From: Methylobacterium sp. NMS14P
GTDB lineage: Bacteria > Pseudomonadota > Alphaproteobacteria > Rhizobiales > Beijerinckiaceae
Direction: 5' to 3'
NCBI RefSeq assembly: GCF_028583545.1
Contig: NZ_CP087106.1
Span: 3,828,501 to 3,892,500, forward strand
DNA length: 64,000 nucleotides
The position numbers and the translations under genes are program-made. Under the pieces are notes generated by a model. That model was not told the DNA's origin. It was given only the letters and a program-made list of their open reading frames with translations, and searched no databases. Below, in pieces: positions 21,012-30,839 of the stretch. Position 1 is the first letter of the stretch. Each line of letters begins with the position of its first letter.

Positions 21012-21830
21012 TCAGGCGGCGCTGATCGGGGTCGGAACCTCGCGCGGCGTGCAGATCGAGCGCTTGCCGCCGAGGCGGATGAAGTCGAGGATCTCGGCGA
21101 CCGCCGTGTGGGATTCGAAGGTCGCGGCCACGTCCTCCACCCGCTCCATCAGCGTGCCCTCGGGGGCGAAGAGCAGGCGGTAGGCGCGCCGCAGCGCGTG
21201 GATGTCCTCGCGGGCGAAGCCGCGGCGCTGGAGCCCGATGATGTTGAGCCCCGACAGGTAGGCCCGGTTGCCGAGGACCATGCCGTAGGGGATGCAGTCG
21301 TTCTCCAGGCCCGACAGGCCGCCCACGAAGGCGTGCGCGCCGACCCGCGCGAACTGGATCACGGCGGCGCCGCCGCCCAGGATCGCGTAGTCGCCGACGC
21401 TGCAATGGCCCGCCAGCATGACGTTGTTGGAGAAGATCACGTGGGCCCCGACCCGGCAATCGTGTCCGACATGCGAGTTGGCCAGGAAGGTGCAGTGATC
21501 GCCGACCACGGTCTCCAGGCCGCCGCCGCTCGTGCCCGGGTTCATGGTGACGCCCTCGCGGATCAGGCAATCGGCGCCGATCGTCAGGGTCGAGGGCTCG
21601 CCCCGGTACTTCAGGTCCTGCGGCTGGTGGCCGATCGACGCGAAGGGGAAGATCCGGGTGCGGGGGCCGACCGTGGTCCGGCCCGCCAGGACCACGTGGC
21701 TGATGAGATCGCAGTCCGGGCCGAGCACGACCTCGGGTCCGACGTGGCAGAAGGGGCCGATCCGCGCCCCGTCGCCGATCCGGGCGCCGGACTCGATCAC
21801 GGCGCTCGGGTGGATGACGGGCGCGGTCAC
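21012..21830 (-). CDS. lpxA: UDP-N-acetylglucosamine acyltransferase
   Basis: This 272-residue protein does the first step of lipid A synthesis, adding 3-hydroxyacyl to UDP-GlcNAc. Hexapeptide repeats of the left-handed beta helix fill the first 190 residues ([20 protein letters not shown] onward). The active region [11 protein letters not shown] includes the catalytic His. A helical C-terminal domain follows. The GTG start overlaps the fabZ stop by 3 bases. The terminal [16 protein letters not shown] tail is slightly longer than in E. coli (262 residues). Confidence 0.95.
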   Translation of the reverse strand: MTAPVIHPSAVIESGARIGDGARIGPFCHVGPEVVLGPDCDLISHVVLAGRTTVGPRTRIFPFASIGHQPQDLKYRGEPSTLTIGADCLIREGVTMNPGTSGGGLETVVGDHCTFLANSHVGHDCRVGAHVIFSNNVMLAGHCSVGDYAILGGGAAVIQFARVGAHAFVGGLSGLENDCIPYGMVLGNRAYLSGLNIIGLQRRGFAREDIHALRRAYRLLFAPEGTLMERVEDVAATFESHTAVAEILDFIRLGGKRSICTPREVPTPISAA

Positions 21831-22303
21831 TCCGTCACCAGCATGGCGCTGATCTCGGCCTCGGCGACCAGCGTGCCGTCGACCCGGGCCTCGCCGCGGA
21901 ACCACCACATGGTCCGGCGCTGGTTCAGCTTCGTCATGTGGAAGCGCACCTGGTCGCCGGGGGTGACGGGCTTGCGGAACTTGCACTTGTCGATAGTCAT
22001 GAAGAACACCTGCTTGGTGTTCCGCCCGTCCGCCCGGATGTGGCGGCAGCAGATGGCGCCCGCCGTCTGCGCCATGCCCTCGATCAGGAGCACGCCCGGG
22101 AAGACCGGCATGTCGGGGAAATGGCCCATGAACTGCGGCTCGTTGGCCGTGACGTTCTTGATACCGACGCAGGATTCGTCGCGGTCGATCTCGACGATGC
22201 GGTCCACCATCAGGAACGGGTAGCGGTGCGGCAGCAGCTCCAGCAGCGTCTGGATATCGGCTATGCCCAGCTCGGTGCTGGTCTCGCGCGCCGCCTCACT
22301 CAT
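21827..22303 (-). CDS. fabZ: 3-hydroxyacyl-ACP dehydratase FabZ
   Basis: This 158-residue hot-dog-fold enzyme removes water from 3-hydroxyacyl-ACP in fatty acid synthesis. It competes with LpxA and LpxD for the same acyl-ACP. The signatures are [14 protein letters not shown] with the active His, and [20 protein letters not shown] with the catalytic Glu. I use the ATG at 22303; the upstream in-frame region to 22390 is basic and non-conserved. It overlaps lpxA downstream. Confidence 0.95.
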   Translation of the reverse strand: MSEAARETSTELGIADIQTLLELLPHRYPFLMVDRIVEIDRDESCVGIKNVTANEPQFMGHFPDMPVFPGVLLIEGMAQTAGAICCRHIRADGRNTKQVFFMTIDKCKFRKPVTPGDQVRFHMTKLNQRRTMWWFRGEARVDGTLVAEAEISAMLVTE

Positions 22304-22412
22304 CGAAATCCGCACCTCGACTTGCCGCTTTCGGCGGCCCGCAATCCGGCCGCCTTCGGCGTGCCGACCGCCCTCTTCGGAAGAAATCACCGGAAGCGCA
22401 AGGCCTTCCCGG

Positions 22413-23474
22413 TCAGGCGTCGTCTGCCGCGGGGTCCTTGCCCGAGCGTTCGGCGAGGCGCGCGAGCGTCGTCAGCTCGCGGAACCAAGCCCGCACCGGC
22501 TTGGCCGGCGTGCCGCCCCAGCGGCTTCCCGGCGGCACGTCGCGGTTGACGTTGGACGAGCCGGCGATCTGCGCGCCGCGGCCGATGCGCAGGTGGCCGA
22601 CGACGCCGACCTGCCCACCGAGGACGACGTAGTCCTCCAGCGTGGTCGAGCCCGAGATGCCGACCCCCGACACGATGACGCAGTGGCGCCCGATCACGAC
22701 GTTGTGGGCGATCTGCACGAGGTTGTCGATCTTGGTGCCCTCCCCGATCACCGTGTCGCGCGAGGCGCCGCGGTCGACCGTGGTGTTGGCGCCGATCTCG
22801 ACGTCGTCCTGGACGATGACGCGCCCGACCTGCGGAACCTTGAGGTGGGTGGCGCCCATCGCGAAGCCGAACCCGTCCTGCCCGAGCCGCGCGCCGGGAT
22901 GGAGGATCACCCGGTTCCCGAGGAGCGCGTGGCTCAGGGTCGTGCCGGCGCCGATCGCGCAGTCGCGCCCGATCCGGACGCCCGGTCCGATCACGGCGTT
23001 CGGCCCGATCACCGTCCCGGCGCCGATCTCGGCCCCCGGCCCGATCACCGCGCCGGGATCGACCGTGACGCCGTCCTCGAGCCGGGCCTCGGGATGGACG
23101 TGGGCGCCGGAGGCGACGCCGCGGACCGCGAACTGGGAACCGGGACGCAGGGCGTCCGGGTGCAGGCGGCCGAGCAGGGCCGCGTAGGCGCGGTAGGGAT
23201 CGCGGCTGACGAGGCCGACCGTGCCGGCGGGACAGCGGGCCGCGAAGCGGGGCGAGACGAGGCAGACGCCCGCCCGCGTCGCCGCGAGGGCGTCGCCGTA
23301 GCGGGCATTGTCCATGTAGGCGAGGTGGTCCGGACCGGCACTCTCCAGGGAGGCCGCGCCGATGACCCGGCGATCCGGATCAGCCCCCTCGGGAAGGCCG
23401 GTGCCGGCGGCCGCCGCGATCTCGGCCAGGGTGAGGCCGGTGGCGGCAGCGGTGAAGAAGACGGGATCTGACAT
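22413..23474 (-). CDS. lpxD: UDP-3-O-acylglucosamine N-acyltransferase
   Basis: This 353-residue protein adds the N-linked hydroxyacyl chain in lipid A synthesis. The N-terminal uridine-binding domain (about 1-100) is followed by hexapeptide repeats ([20 protein letters not shown]) and the catalytic region [16 protein letters not shown]. The C-terminus has [19 protein letters not shown]. The ATG at 23474 has no clear Shine-Dalgarno sequence. A 12-base hairpin ends 9 bases upstream, at the junction with bamA. Confidence 0.95.
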   Translation of the reverse strand: MSDPVFFTAAATGLTLAEIAAAAGTGLPEGADPDRRVIGAASLESAGPDHLAYMDNARYGDALAATRAGVCLVSPRFAARCPAGTVGLVSRDPYRAYAALLGRLHPDALRPGSQFAVRGVASGAHVHPEARLEDGVTVDPGAVIGPGAEIGAGTVIGPNAVIGPGVRIGRDCAIGAGTTLSHALLGNRVILHPGARLGQDGFGFAMGATHLKVPQVGRVIVQDDVEIGANTTVDRGASRDTVIGEGTKIDNLVQIAHNVVIGRHCVIVSGVGISGSTTLEDYVVLGGQVGVVGHLRIGRGAQIAGSSNVNRDVPPGSRWGGTPAKPVRAWFRELTTLARLAERSGKDPAADDA

Positions 23475-23483
23475 GTTCGACAA

Positions 23484-23513
23484 CGCGCCGGCCGGGGGAA
23501 TCCGGCCGGCGCG
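23484..23513 (+). terminator. strong hairpin at the bamA-lpxD junction
   Basis: CGCGCCGGCCGG (23484-23495) pairs perfectly with CCGGCCGGCGCG (23502-23513) around a 6-base loop. Read on the plus strand it is followed by CGGGATTTTTAT, which gives the look of an intrinsic terminator against antisense transcription into bamA. In the minus-strand operon mRNA the same hairpin lies between the bamA stop and the lpxD start, 9 bases before the ATG, where it could lower lpxD translation or protect the bamA end. Confidence 0.6.
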
Positions 23514-23524
23514 CGGGATTTTTA

Positions 23525-26095
23525 TCAGAAGCGCGAGCCGCCGGAGAAGCGGAACGCCTGGACCTGATCCGCGCCGATATGGCCGAACTTGCCGAGGATC
23601 GGGACGAACACCTTCTGACCCTCGTCCTTCGACAGAGCGTAGGCGTAGTCGAACCGGATCGGGCCGAGCGGCGAGTTCCACAGGATGGAGGCGCCGATCG
23701 AGGAGCGGATCGCCGCCGTGTCGCGGACGTTCACGCATTCCGGCTCCACGCCGATCGTGAAGGCGTTGAAGTTGCACTTCCCGGTCGTCGGCGAGATGCC
23801 GTTGATGAAGGCGTCGCCGTTCACGTTGAAGTTCCGCTGGCCGTGATAGCCGAACAGCGTGCCGGCATCGGCGAAGAGCGCGCCCTTCAGGCCCAGATCG
23901 CGCGGCACGAGGGGCAGCGGGAACTGAACTTCGAGGGTGCCGCCGATATAGGTCGAGCCGCCGATCGCGTTCGAGCGGGCGTCGGCGATGCCGACGTCGC
24001 GCGGACCGATGCCGTTCGGCGCGAAGCCGCGGACCAGCGACGGGCCGAGGAAGAACTGGTCGGTCACCCGCAGCGGGTCGTTGTTGAGCGACGAGATGTG
24101 GCCGCCCTGGAAGCGGATGAAGCCGACCACGTCCTCGAAGATCTCCTTGTAGTACCGCGCGTCGGCGGTCACGCGGAAGAACTTCGAGTCGCCGCCCAGG
24201 CCGGCGACGTCGGGCTTCAGCTCGGCGTAGAGGCCGTTGCGCGGCGCGCCGATCACGTCGAGGGTCGAGTAGGCGAGCGTCAGGCCGGCCAGCGAGGTCA
24301 GCGTGTTGCCCTGCGAGCCCTTGATGGCGATCGAGGCCTCACCGTCATACGCGCAGTTCGGGTAGATCGACTGGCCGCCGATGTTCCGGCCCGTGTTCGG
24401 GTCGATCGTGCCTGCCGCGTAGGTGGCGGTGTAGCCCGGGATCGGGATCGAGCAGTCGTTGTACGGCCGCTTGAGGGTGTTCGGCACCTTCAGCTCGGTG
24501 TTGTACAGCGAGTAGCGCAGCGTGATGCCGAACTCCTCGGTGATCGGCAGGCCGAGGCGCAGCTGACCGCCGTACACCGTGGTCTCGTAACGCGAGTACC
24601 GGGTCAGGTCGGAGTACTTGTAGAAGGCATCGAAGCCCGCCGCGAGGCGGTAGCCGAGGAAGTACGGCTCGGTGAACGAGAAGTCGACGCCGCGCGAGTA
24701 CTGGCCGCCGGTGCCGGCGAGGCGGACGTACTGGCCGCGACCGAGGAAGTTGGACTCGGAGACCGAGACCTCGCCGATGATGCCGTCCTGGGTGGAGTAG
24801 CCGCCCGCCACCGAGAACGAACCCGTGGGCTGATCCTCGACGTCGATGTTGATGACGACCCGGTCCGGGGCCGAGCCCGGCTCGTTGGAGAAGCGGACCT
24901 TCTTGAAGAAGCCCAGGCCGTTCAGGCGCCGCTCGGCGCGGTCGGTCAGCACGCGGTTGTAGGCATCGCCCTCCGCGATATCGAGCTCGCGGCGGATGAC
25001 GTAGTCGCGGGTGCGGGTGTTGCCGCGGATGTTGATGCGCTCGACGTAGACGTGCGGGCCGTCCTCGACCACGAAGCCGAGGGAGACTTGGTGGCTCGCC
25101 GGGTCGCGCTGGCCGGTCGGGCGGACCTGCGCGAACGGGTAGCCGGCGCGGTTGACCTCGCGTGTGACGTTGTTGAGCGTCTTCTCGACGTCGTCGGCGT
25201 TGTAGATGTCGCCCACGGAGGTCGCGATGTCGCTGTCGAGCTTCGCGGTGTCGAGGCCCGGCAGGCGCGAATCCACCTGGACGGCGCCGACCTTGTACTG
25301 CTCGCCCTCGTTCACCGTGATGGTGATGACGTAGCCGGACTTGTCGCCCTCGACGTAGCGCGCGTCGGCGCTGACCACCTGGAAGTCGGCGTAGCCGTTC
25401 TTCAGGTAGTAGCGGCGGACCTGGTCGAGGTCGTTGGTGATGCGGTCGGGATCGTAGACGTCGGACGTCTTGATGAACGACAGGAAGTTCATCTCCGAGG
25501 AGCTCATCAGCCCCTTCAGTGTCCGCTCCGAGTAGGCGTTGTTGCCGACGAAGTTGATCGAGAGGATGCCGGTCTTATCGCCCTCGTCGATCTGGTAGAT
25601 CACGTCGACGCGGCCGTTGGGCAGGTCGACGGTCCGGTAGGTCACCTTGGCGGTGCCGCGGCCGAAGCGCTTGTAGACGTCGCGGATGCGCGCGAGGTCG
25701 GCGTTGACGATCGCCTCGCTGTACGGCCCGCGGGCCTTGGCCTCGACCACGCCCTCCAGCGTGGCCTTCTCGATCTTCTTGTTGCCCTCGAAGACAACGC
25801 GGTTGATCAGGTTGTTCTCGCGGACCGTCACCACCGTGCGGCCACCCGACTGGGCGACCTTCACGTCGGAGAACATCCCGCTCGCGAGCAGGTTGCGGCG
25901 GGCCTCCTCGGCGGAGCCGGACGCCGTCCCGGTCACGTAGGACCGGATCGTGTCGGCATCGACGCGCTGGTTGCCCTGGACGACGATCTGCTGCGCCTGG
26001 GCAGCCCCGCTCAGGACGACACCCAGACCGGCAGTGACTAGGACGATGGTTTTCCGCACCGACTTACGTCGGGGCTTCCCCGTCAACGACATCAT
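23525..26095 (-). CDS. bamA: outer membrane assembly factor BamA
   Basis: This 856-residue protein inserts beta-barrel proteins into the outer membrane. The signal peptide ends near GAAQAQQ. Five POTRA repeats follow (first: [18 protein letters not shown]), then the C-terminal barrel with the conserved [11 protein letters not shown] loop and the terminal aromatic Phe (SGGSRF). The length is slightly above E. coli BamA (810). It lies between rseP and lpxD as in most proteobacteria. The 433-base upstream gap probably holds its own promoter, possibly stress-controlled. Confidence 0.96.
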   Translation of the reverse strand: MMSLTGKPRRKSVRKTIVLVTAGLGVVLSGAAQAQQIVVQGNQRVDADTIRSYVTGTASGSAEEARRNLLASGMFSDVKVAQSGGRTVVTVRENNLINRVVFEGNKKIEKATLEGVVEAKARGPYSEAIVNADLARIRDVYKRFGRGTAKVTYRTVDLPNGRVDVIYQIDEGDKTGILSINFVGNNAYSERTLKGLMSSSEMNFLSFIKTSDVYDPDRITNDLDQVRRYYLKNGYADFQVVSADARYVEGDKSGYVITITVNEGEQYKVGAVQVDSRLPGLDTAKLDSDIATSVGDIYNADDVEKTLNNVTREVNRAGYPFAQVRPTGQRDPASHQVSLGFVVEDGPHVYVERINIRGNTRTRDYVIRRELDIAEGDAYNRVLTDRAERRLNGLGFFKKVRFSNEPGSAPDRVVINIDVEDQPTGSFSVAGGYSTQDGIIGEVSVSESNFLGRGQYVRLAGTGGQYSRGVDFSFTEPYFLGYRLAAGFDAFYKYSDLTRYSRYETTVYGGQLRLGLPITEEFGITLRYSLYNTELKVPNTLKRPYNDCSIPIPGYTATYAAGTIDPNTGRNIGGQSIYPNCAYDGEASIAIKGSQGNTLTSLAGLTLAYSTLDVIGAPRNGLYAELKPDVAGLGGDSKFFRVTADARYYKEIFEDVVGFIRFQGGHISSLNNDPLRVTDQFFLGPSLVRGFAPNGIGPRDVGIADARSNAIGGSTYIGGTLEVQFPLPLVPRDLGLKGALFADAGTLFGYHGQRNFNVNGDAFINGISPTTGKCNFNAFTIGVEPECVNVRDTAAIRSSIGASILWNSPLGPIRFDYAYALSKDEGQKVFVPILGKFGHIGADQVQAFRFSGGSRF

Positions 26096-26528
26096 GCAAT
26101 CGCCCGTTTCTGTTCTGGTCGCGGGGGTTAGCCCGTCACAGGCGACCGTTGATCGGCCGTCCCGTCACCTGGTCCAAGCGTGGCTTCGGTCCAAGCGTAG
26201 CTCTTAGCGGGATTCCCCTGCCAAGCAAACGCGCGGGAGGCCATCGTCAGGGGATTTTGGGGGGTCGTGGCCTTCGCGCCACTTAACGGCGCGGTCAGCA
26301 TGCGGGCAAACCGCGGATCGTGGTGAACGCGCCGTAAACGCCTGGGCCGTCGCGGCTTTTCAGCCGCGCTCGCGACCCCGTGAACGCTCTCTTAACCCCG
26401 TTCCGACGCGCCGGCGCGGCGTCATCCGGGCGGTGGCCGGGCGAGATCGCGGCGGGATTGGGGCAGCGTTTCCGGTGGAGATCCGGCAGGGATCCGGCGG
26501 GGATCCTCGGATCCCCGCCGACCCCGGA
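26096..26528. other. 433-base gap between rseP and bamA
   Basis: It contains the perfect hairpin at 26495-26520 next to the rseP end, and the probable bamA promoter region near 26100-26250. I could not assign -35/-10 boxes with confidence. No gene is seen. Confidence 0.5.
26495..26520 (-). terminator. 12-base perfect hairpin after rseP
   Basis: CGGCGGGGATCC (26495-26506) and GGATCCCCGCCG (26509-26520) are perfect reverse complements, 9 bases after the rseP stop. Direct GATCC-containing repeats precede it (26480-26505). There is no U run, so it may be a stability element or a factor-dependent stop rather than a canonical terminator. Confidence 0.55.
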
Positions 26529-27683
26529 TCAGGTGTTCCGCCAGGAGGCGCCGAGGTTGAGGATGTCGTTCCAGGCGGCGAACAGCATCAGCATCAGCAC
26601 CAGGGCGAGACCGATGCGGAAGCCGATCTCCTGGGCCCGCTCGCTGAGCGGGCGGCCGCGCACGACCTCGAAGGCGTAGAACAGCAGGTGGCCGCCATCG
26701 AGCAGCGGCACCGGGAACAGGTTGAGCAGGCCGATCGAGACGGAGAGCAGGGCGATCAGCCCGACCAGACCGCCGACGCCGCCGGTCTTGGCGACCTCGC
26801 CGGAGACGCGGGCGATGCCGATCGGTCCCGAGAGCTGGTCGGCGGATTCCCGGCCCGTCACGAGCTTGCCGAGATACGAGAAGGTGCGCTCGACGACGAA
26901 GTAGGTCTCCTTCACGCCGAGATTAAGCGAGTCGAGCGCCCCGTACTGCACGAGCCGCGCCTCGGAGCCCGCGGGCGAGCGGATGCCGAGCCGGCCGATC
27001 CGGTGGCGGCCGAACGGCGTCTTCTCCTCGAAGGTCGCCGGCGTCGCCTGGATGGTGATGGGCTGGTCGTTGCGCTCCACCGTGAAGGTCAGCGGCGTCC
27101 CGGCGCTGCCCGTCACCGTGCGGTACATGGCGTTGAAGTCGCCGATCTTCTCGCCGTCGATGGCGGTGATCACGTCGCCGGGCTGGAAGCCGGCCTGGGC
27201 GGCGACGCTGTTCGGCTCCACCGACGAGACCCGGGCGGGCAGCTCGTAGCGGCCGCCGAGCCAGATCGCGCCCGCGAAGAGCAGGATCGCCAGGATGAAG
27301 TTCGCCACCGGGCCCGCGGCGACGATCGCGGCGCGCTTGGACACGGGCTGGGTCGGGAAGCTGATCGCCCGCTCGTGCGGGCTCATCCGGGCGACCGCCT
27401 CGGGATCGGGCATGCTGGCGCCGTTCACGTCGCCGTGGAACTTCACGTAGCCGCCGAGCGGGATCGCGCAGATCTTCCAGCGGGTGCCGCGCCGGTCGTT
27501 GAACCCGAACAGCTCGGGGCCGAAGCCGAGCGAGAAGGCGTGCACGCCGACCCCGCACCAGCGCCCGACCAGGAAGTGGCCCATCTCGTGCACGAACACC
27601 ACGACGGTGAGCACGAACAGGAACGGGATCACGGCGCCGAAGAAACCGCCGGCGGTCCCGCCCATCGCGTTGAGGAAGTCCAT
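26529..27683 (-). CDS. rseP: site-2 protease RseP
   Basis: This 384-residue intramembrane metalloprotease cuts anti-sigma factors after a first cleavage. The zinc motif HEMGH (His32, Glu33, His36) lies in the first membrane segment. A PDZ domain spans about 130-210 (GFQPGDVITAIDGEKI). The second active-site motif NLFPVPLLDGGH is in a later segment. The ATG at 27683 follows AGGA. It belongs to the bamA-lpx cluster but is separated from dxr by an efflux module. Confidence 0.95.
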   Translation of the reverse strand: MDFLNAMGGTAGGFFGAVIPFLFVLTVVVFVHEMGHFLVGRWCGVGVHAFSLGFGPELFGFNDRRGTRWKICAIPLGGYVKFHGDVNGASMPDPEAVARMSPHERAISFPTQPVSKRAAIVAAGPVANFILAILLFAGAIWLGGRYELPARVSSVEPNSVAAQAGFQPGDVITAIDGEKIGDFNAMYRTVTGSAGTPLTFTVERNDQPITIQATPATFEEKTPFGRHRIGRLGIRSPAGSEARLVQYGALDSLNLGVKETYFVVERTFSYLGKLVTGRESADQLSGPIGIARVSGEVAKTGGVGGLVGLIALLSVSIGLLNLFPVPLLDGGHLLFYAFEVVRGRPLSERAQEIGFRIGLALVLMLMLFAAWNDILNLGASWRNT

Positions 27684-27859
27684 ACGCCGTATCCTGGCCG
27701 TCTCGGCGCCGGCTTCTCGGGCCGGCCATCCGCCCTGTCTAGCAGATCGGCGGTGCCGACCGCCAACGCAATCCTGCGGCCCGGCCGCGGAAGGTCGCAC
27801 GCGCCGTCCGATTCCGCACCGGCCGATCGCGCGCCGTCGTCACCGCCCGTCCGCGGCCG

Positions 27860-29446
27860 TCAGTGGCCGCCGCCTCCGCCCGTGCCGGCATTCGGCCGCC
27901 GGATCATCGGCACCGCGCAGGCCATCGCGAGGAACAGGACGGTGAGGGCCAGGAACACGTCCTCGAAGGCCATGACGAGGCCCTGGATGCGCACCGTGTT
28001 GGTCATCGCCTTCAGCGCCATGTCGGAGGCGGCGCTGCCGTAGGCGTCGAAGCCGCGCTGCATCGCGTCGAGCCGCTCCAGCGCGGCCGTGTTCGCCCAG
28101 GTGAAGCGCTCGTGGAGCCGGGCGAGGTGCAGGTCCCAGCGGTCGTTGAGGATCGTGTTGATCAGCGCGAGCCCGACCGCGCCGCCGAGGTTGCGGGTCA
28201 GGTTGAACAGCCCCGACGCGTTCTTCATCCGCGCCGGCGGCAGCGTGCCCAGCGCGATGTTGTTGATCGGGATCATGCACAGCATCAGCGAGCAGCCGCG
28301 CAGGATCTGCGGCACGAGCAGCTCGTAGAAGTCCCAGTCCTTGGTGAGGCCCGTGACGATCCACGTGCCGCAGGCGAAGCCGACGAAGCCGATCCCCATC
28401 ATGATGCGGGGATCGACCTTGCCCGAGAGCCGGCCGGCGATCGGCGCGGTGGCGAACATGCACAGGCCGGAGACGAACATCGTCTCGCCGATCATCAGCG
28501 CCGAGTAGCCGCGCACCCGGGCGAGGTAGACCGGGTAGATGTAGGTCAGCCCGTAGAGGCCGATGCCCAGCACGAAGCTCGCCACGCAGCCGCTGGCGAA
28601 GTTCCGGTCCGAGAAGGCCCTGAGATCCACGATCGGCTGCTTCGCCGTGAAGACCCGCCAGAAGAACAGCAGCGCCGACGTCCCGCAGACGATTGCGCAG
28701 GCGAAGACCGCCTCGTCCTGCAGCCAGTCGTGGTTGGGCCCCTCCTCCAGCACGTATTCGAGGCAGCCGAGGAAGCCGGCCATGAAGGCGAGCCCGGCCC
28801 AGTCGAACGATCCGATCAGGCCGTAATTGGGCTCGTCGAAATCGACCAGGATCCAGGTCGAGACCGTCACGAAGATGCCCGGCACGACGTTGATCAGGAA
28901 CAGCCAGTGCCAGGACATCAGATCGGTCAGGTAGCCGCCCACGGTCGGCCCGATCGTCGGCGCCAGCGTCGCCACGAGGCCGATCATCGGCGAGACGATG
29001 GTCCGCTTCGAGGGCGGGAAGATCGTGAAGGCCGCGGCGAACACGGTCGGGATCATGCCGCCGCCGATGAAGCCCTGGAGCGCCCGCCACACGATCATCT
29101 CGCCGATCGACGAGGAGGTGGCGCACATCAGGCTCATGGCGGTGAAGCCGCCCGCCGAGATGGCGAACATCCAGCGCGTCGAGAGCACCCGCGACAGGGT
29201 GCCGGAGAGCGGGATCGAGATGACCTCGGCGATCAGGTAGCTGGTCTGGACCCAGGGGATCTCGTCGCCGGAGGCCGAGAGGCCGGCCTGGATCTCGTTC
29301 AGGGAGGCCGAGACGATCTGGATGTCCAGGATCGCCATGAACATGCCGAAGACCATGCAGACGAACGCCACCATGCGGCGGCGGTCGAGGGGCGGCTCGG
29401 CCGCGCGGATCGGCGCGGCGGGCGCGAGGGCGGCGCTGGCGGCCAT
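27860..29446 (-). CDS. DHA2-family MFS drug exporter, EmrB-like
   Basis: This 528-residue protein has about 14 hydrophobic segments, the layout of the EmrB/QacA drug:proton antiporters. The N-terminal motif is MAILDIQIVSASLNEIQAGL. The family region VWRALQGFIGGGMIPTVFA and the C-terminal ASGLFNLTRNLGGAVGLALI fit EmrB. The C-terminus ends in Gly-rich GTGGGGGH. It lies 8 bases after the HlyD-like gene. Together they should form a pump spanning inner membrane and periplasm, controlled by the divergent TetR. Confidence 0.93.
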   Translation of the reverse strand: MAASAALAPAAPIRAAEPPLDRRRMVAFVCMVFGMFMAILDIQIVSASLNEIQAGLSASGDEIPWVQTSYLIAEVISIPLSGTLSRVLSTRWMFAISAGGFTAMSLMCATSSSIGEMIVWRALQGFIGGGMIPTVFAAAFTIFPPSKRTIVSPMIGLVATLAPTIGPTVGGYLTDLMSWHWLFLINVVPGIFVTVSTWILVDFDEPNYGLIGSFDWAGLAFMAGFLGCLEYVLEEGPNHDWLQDEAVFACAIVCGTSALLFFWRVFTAKQPIVDLRAFSDRNFASGCVASFVLGIGLYGLTYIYPVYLARVRGYSALMIGETMFVSGLCMFATAPIAGRLSGKVDPRIMMGIGFVGFACGTWIVTGLTKDWDFYELLVPQILRGCSLMLCMIPINNIALGTLPPARMKNASGLFNLTRNLGGAVGLALINTILNDRWDLHLARLHERFTWANTAALERLDAMQRGFDAYGSAASDMALKAMTNTVRIQGLVMAFEDVFLALTVLFLAMACAVPMIRRPNAGTGGGGGH

Positions 29447-29454
29447 CGCCGGTC

Positions 29455-30705
29455 TCAGCGGCTCGCGGTACTGACCGGCCGCGGCGCGGAGGCGCGGTCG
29501 AGGACGGAACGGTCCGCGCCGGTGCGGGTATCGACCCGCACCACCGCCGACAGTCCCGGCCGCAGCAGGCCCTCGCGGGCGACCTCCTCGGGCACGCGCA
29601 CCCGGACGGGCAGGCGCTGGACGATCTTGGTGAAGTTGCCGGTGGCGTTGTCGGGCGGCAGCAGGCTGAACACCGAGCCGGAGGCCGGCGAGAACGATTC
29701 CACCACGGCGTGGATCTCGCGGTCCGGGTAGGCGTCGACCGTGACGGTCACGGGCTGGCCGGGGCGCATCCGCTCGACCTGGGTCTCCTTGAAGTTCGCG
29801 TCGATCCGGACGCTCTGGAGCGGAACCAGCGCGGCGATCCGCGTGCCGGGCCCGACATAGGCGCCGGCCTCGACGGCCTTGTTGCCGACCACCCCGTCGA
29901 AGGGCGCGCGGATCACCGTGAAGTCGAGGTCGCGGCGGGCCCGGTCGACGGCGGTGCGCAGCTCCGCCGCGAGGCTCTCCGCCTCGCGCTTCTGCGCCTG
30001 GAGGACGTCGACGTTGGCGCGGGCCGCGAGGAGGCCGGCCTCCATGGCCTTGACGGAGGCCTCGGTGCGGTCGCGATCGGCGCGGGTCTGGTCGATGCGC
30101 GACTTGGCGACGTAATCCGCCTGCATCTGCGTCGAGCGGGTGAAGTCGGCCTGGGCGCGGACGGCGTCGGCGCGGGTCGCGTCGAGCTGCGCGGCGGCCT
30201 GGGCGACCTGGGCCTGCGCCGCCTCGGCCTGCCGGCCGATCCGCGCGATCGTGCTCTCCTGGGTGGCGAGCTTGTCCTGGGCCGCCTGCAGCGCGAGGCG
30301 GTAGTCGCCGTCGTCGAGCTTGGCGATGACGTCGCCCTTCTTGACCGCGAGGCCGTTCACCACCGGGACCGACTGGAGATAGCCCGGGATCTTGGCCGCG
30401 AGGACCGAGATGTCGGCCTGGACGTAGGCGTCGTCGGTCGAGACGAAGAACCGCCCGACGGTCCACCACTGCCATCCCTCGTAGGCGCCGCCGCCCAGCG
30501 CGGCCGTCAGCAGGCCGAGCAGGACGAACCGCTTGAGGGGGCGCTTGCGGGCCGGCGGCGCCTCGACCGGTACGGGCGTCGGCAGAGACGCCGCGGCGGT
30601 GGCCGGCGCCGGCGGCGCGGAACGCTCGGCACGAGTCTCGTCTCCGGCCTCGATTCGGGCCTCGAGACCGGAATTCGGCCGATCGGCGTCCTCGCGAAGG
30701 GACAT
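29455..30705 (-). CDS. HlyD/EmrA-type membrane fusion protein
   Basis: This 416-residue periplasmic adaptor has a cytoplasmic N-terminus of about 55 residues and one membrane anchor (RFVLLGLLTAALGGGAYEGW). A lipoyl-like half (TDDAYVQADISVLAAKIPGY) and a long coiled coil (about 120-230) follow, then the beta-barrel part (FDGVVGNKAVEAGAYVGPG). It pairs with the EmrB-like pump. Its start is 20 bases from an operator-like palindrome at 30725-30743. Confidence 0.92.
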   Translation of the reverse strand: MSLREDADRPNSGLEARIEAGDETRAERSAPPAPATAAASLPTPVPVEAPPARKRPLKRFVLLGLLTAALGGGAYEGWQWWTVGRFFVSTDDAYVQADISVLAAKIPGYLQSVPVVNGLAVKKGDVIAKLDDGDYRLALQAAQDKLATQESTIARIGRQAEAAQAQVAQAAAQLDATRADAVRAQADFTRSTQMQADYVAKSRIDQTRADRDRTEASVKAMEAGLLAARANVDVLQAQKREAESLAAELRTAVDRARRDLDFTVIRAPFDGVVGNKAVEAGAYVGPGTRIAALVPLQSVRIDANFKETQVERMRPGQPVTVTVDAYPDREIHAVVESFSPASGSVFSLLPPDNATGNFTKIVQRLPVRVRVPEEVAREGLLRPGLSAVVRVDTRTGADRSVLDRASAPRPVSTASR

Positions 30706-30724
30706 ATCAGCGCCTCGACATCAA

Positions 30725-30743
30725 TGACCGAACCGTTCGGTCA
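30725..30743. promoter_or_regulatory. TetR operator, site 1
   Basis: TGACCGAACCGTTCGGTCA is a perfect inverted repeat around one base, 20 bases before the EmrA-like start. An almost identical site lies about 67 bases away. Such twin palindromes in the gap between a tetR gene and its divergent efflux genes are the expected binding sites of the regulator. Confidence 0.85.
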
Positions 30744-30790
30744 ATAACGAGGCACGGCTTGACGCGCCCCCGAAGAAGCCGCAGGTTATT

Positions 30791-30811
30791 TTGACCGAAC
30801 GGTTCGGTCAA
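30791..30811. promoter_or_regulatory. TetR operator, site 2
   Basis: The palindrome TTGACCGAAC-G-GTTCGGTCAA is 28 bases before the likely tetR start and matches site 1 over 19 bases except the centre. A possible -35 TTGACG at 30759-30764 lies between the sites, so binding should repress both directions. Confidence 0.85.
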
Positions 30812-30839
30812 GCGTGACGGTGTCACGGTGCGGAGCGGG

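Noticed and set aside
23579..26041. An 820-codon plus-strand frame across bamA
   Set aside because: It is an antisense shadow of bamA, with low complexity rich in Val, Asp, Arg and Ala and no domain.
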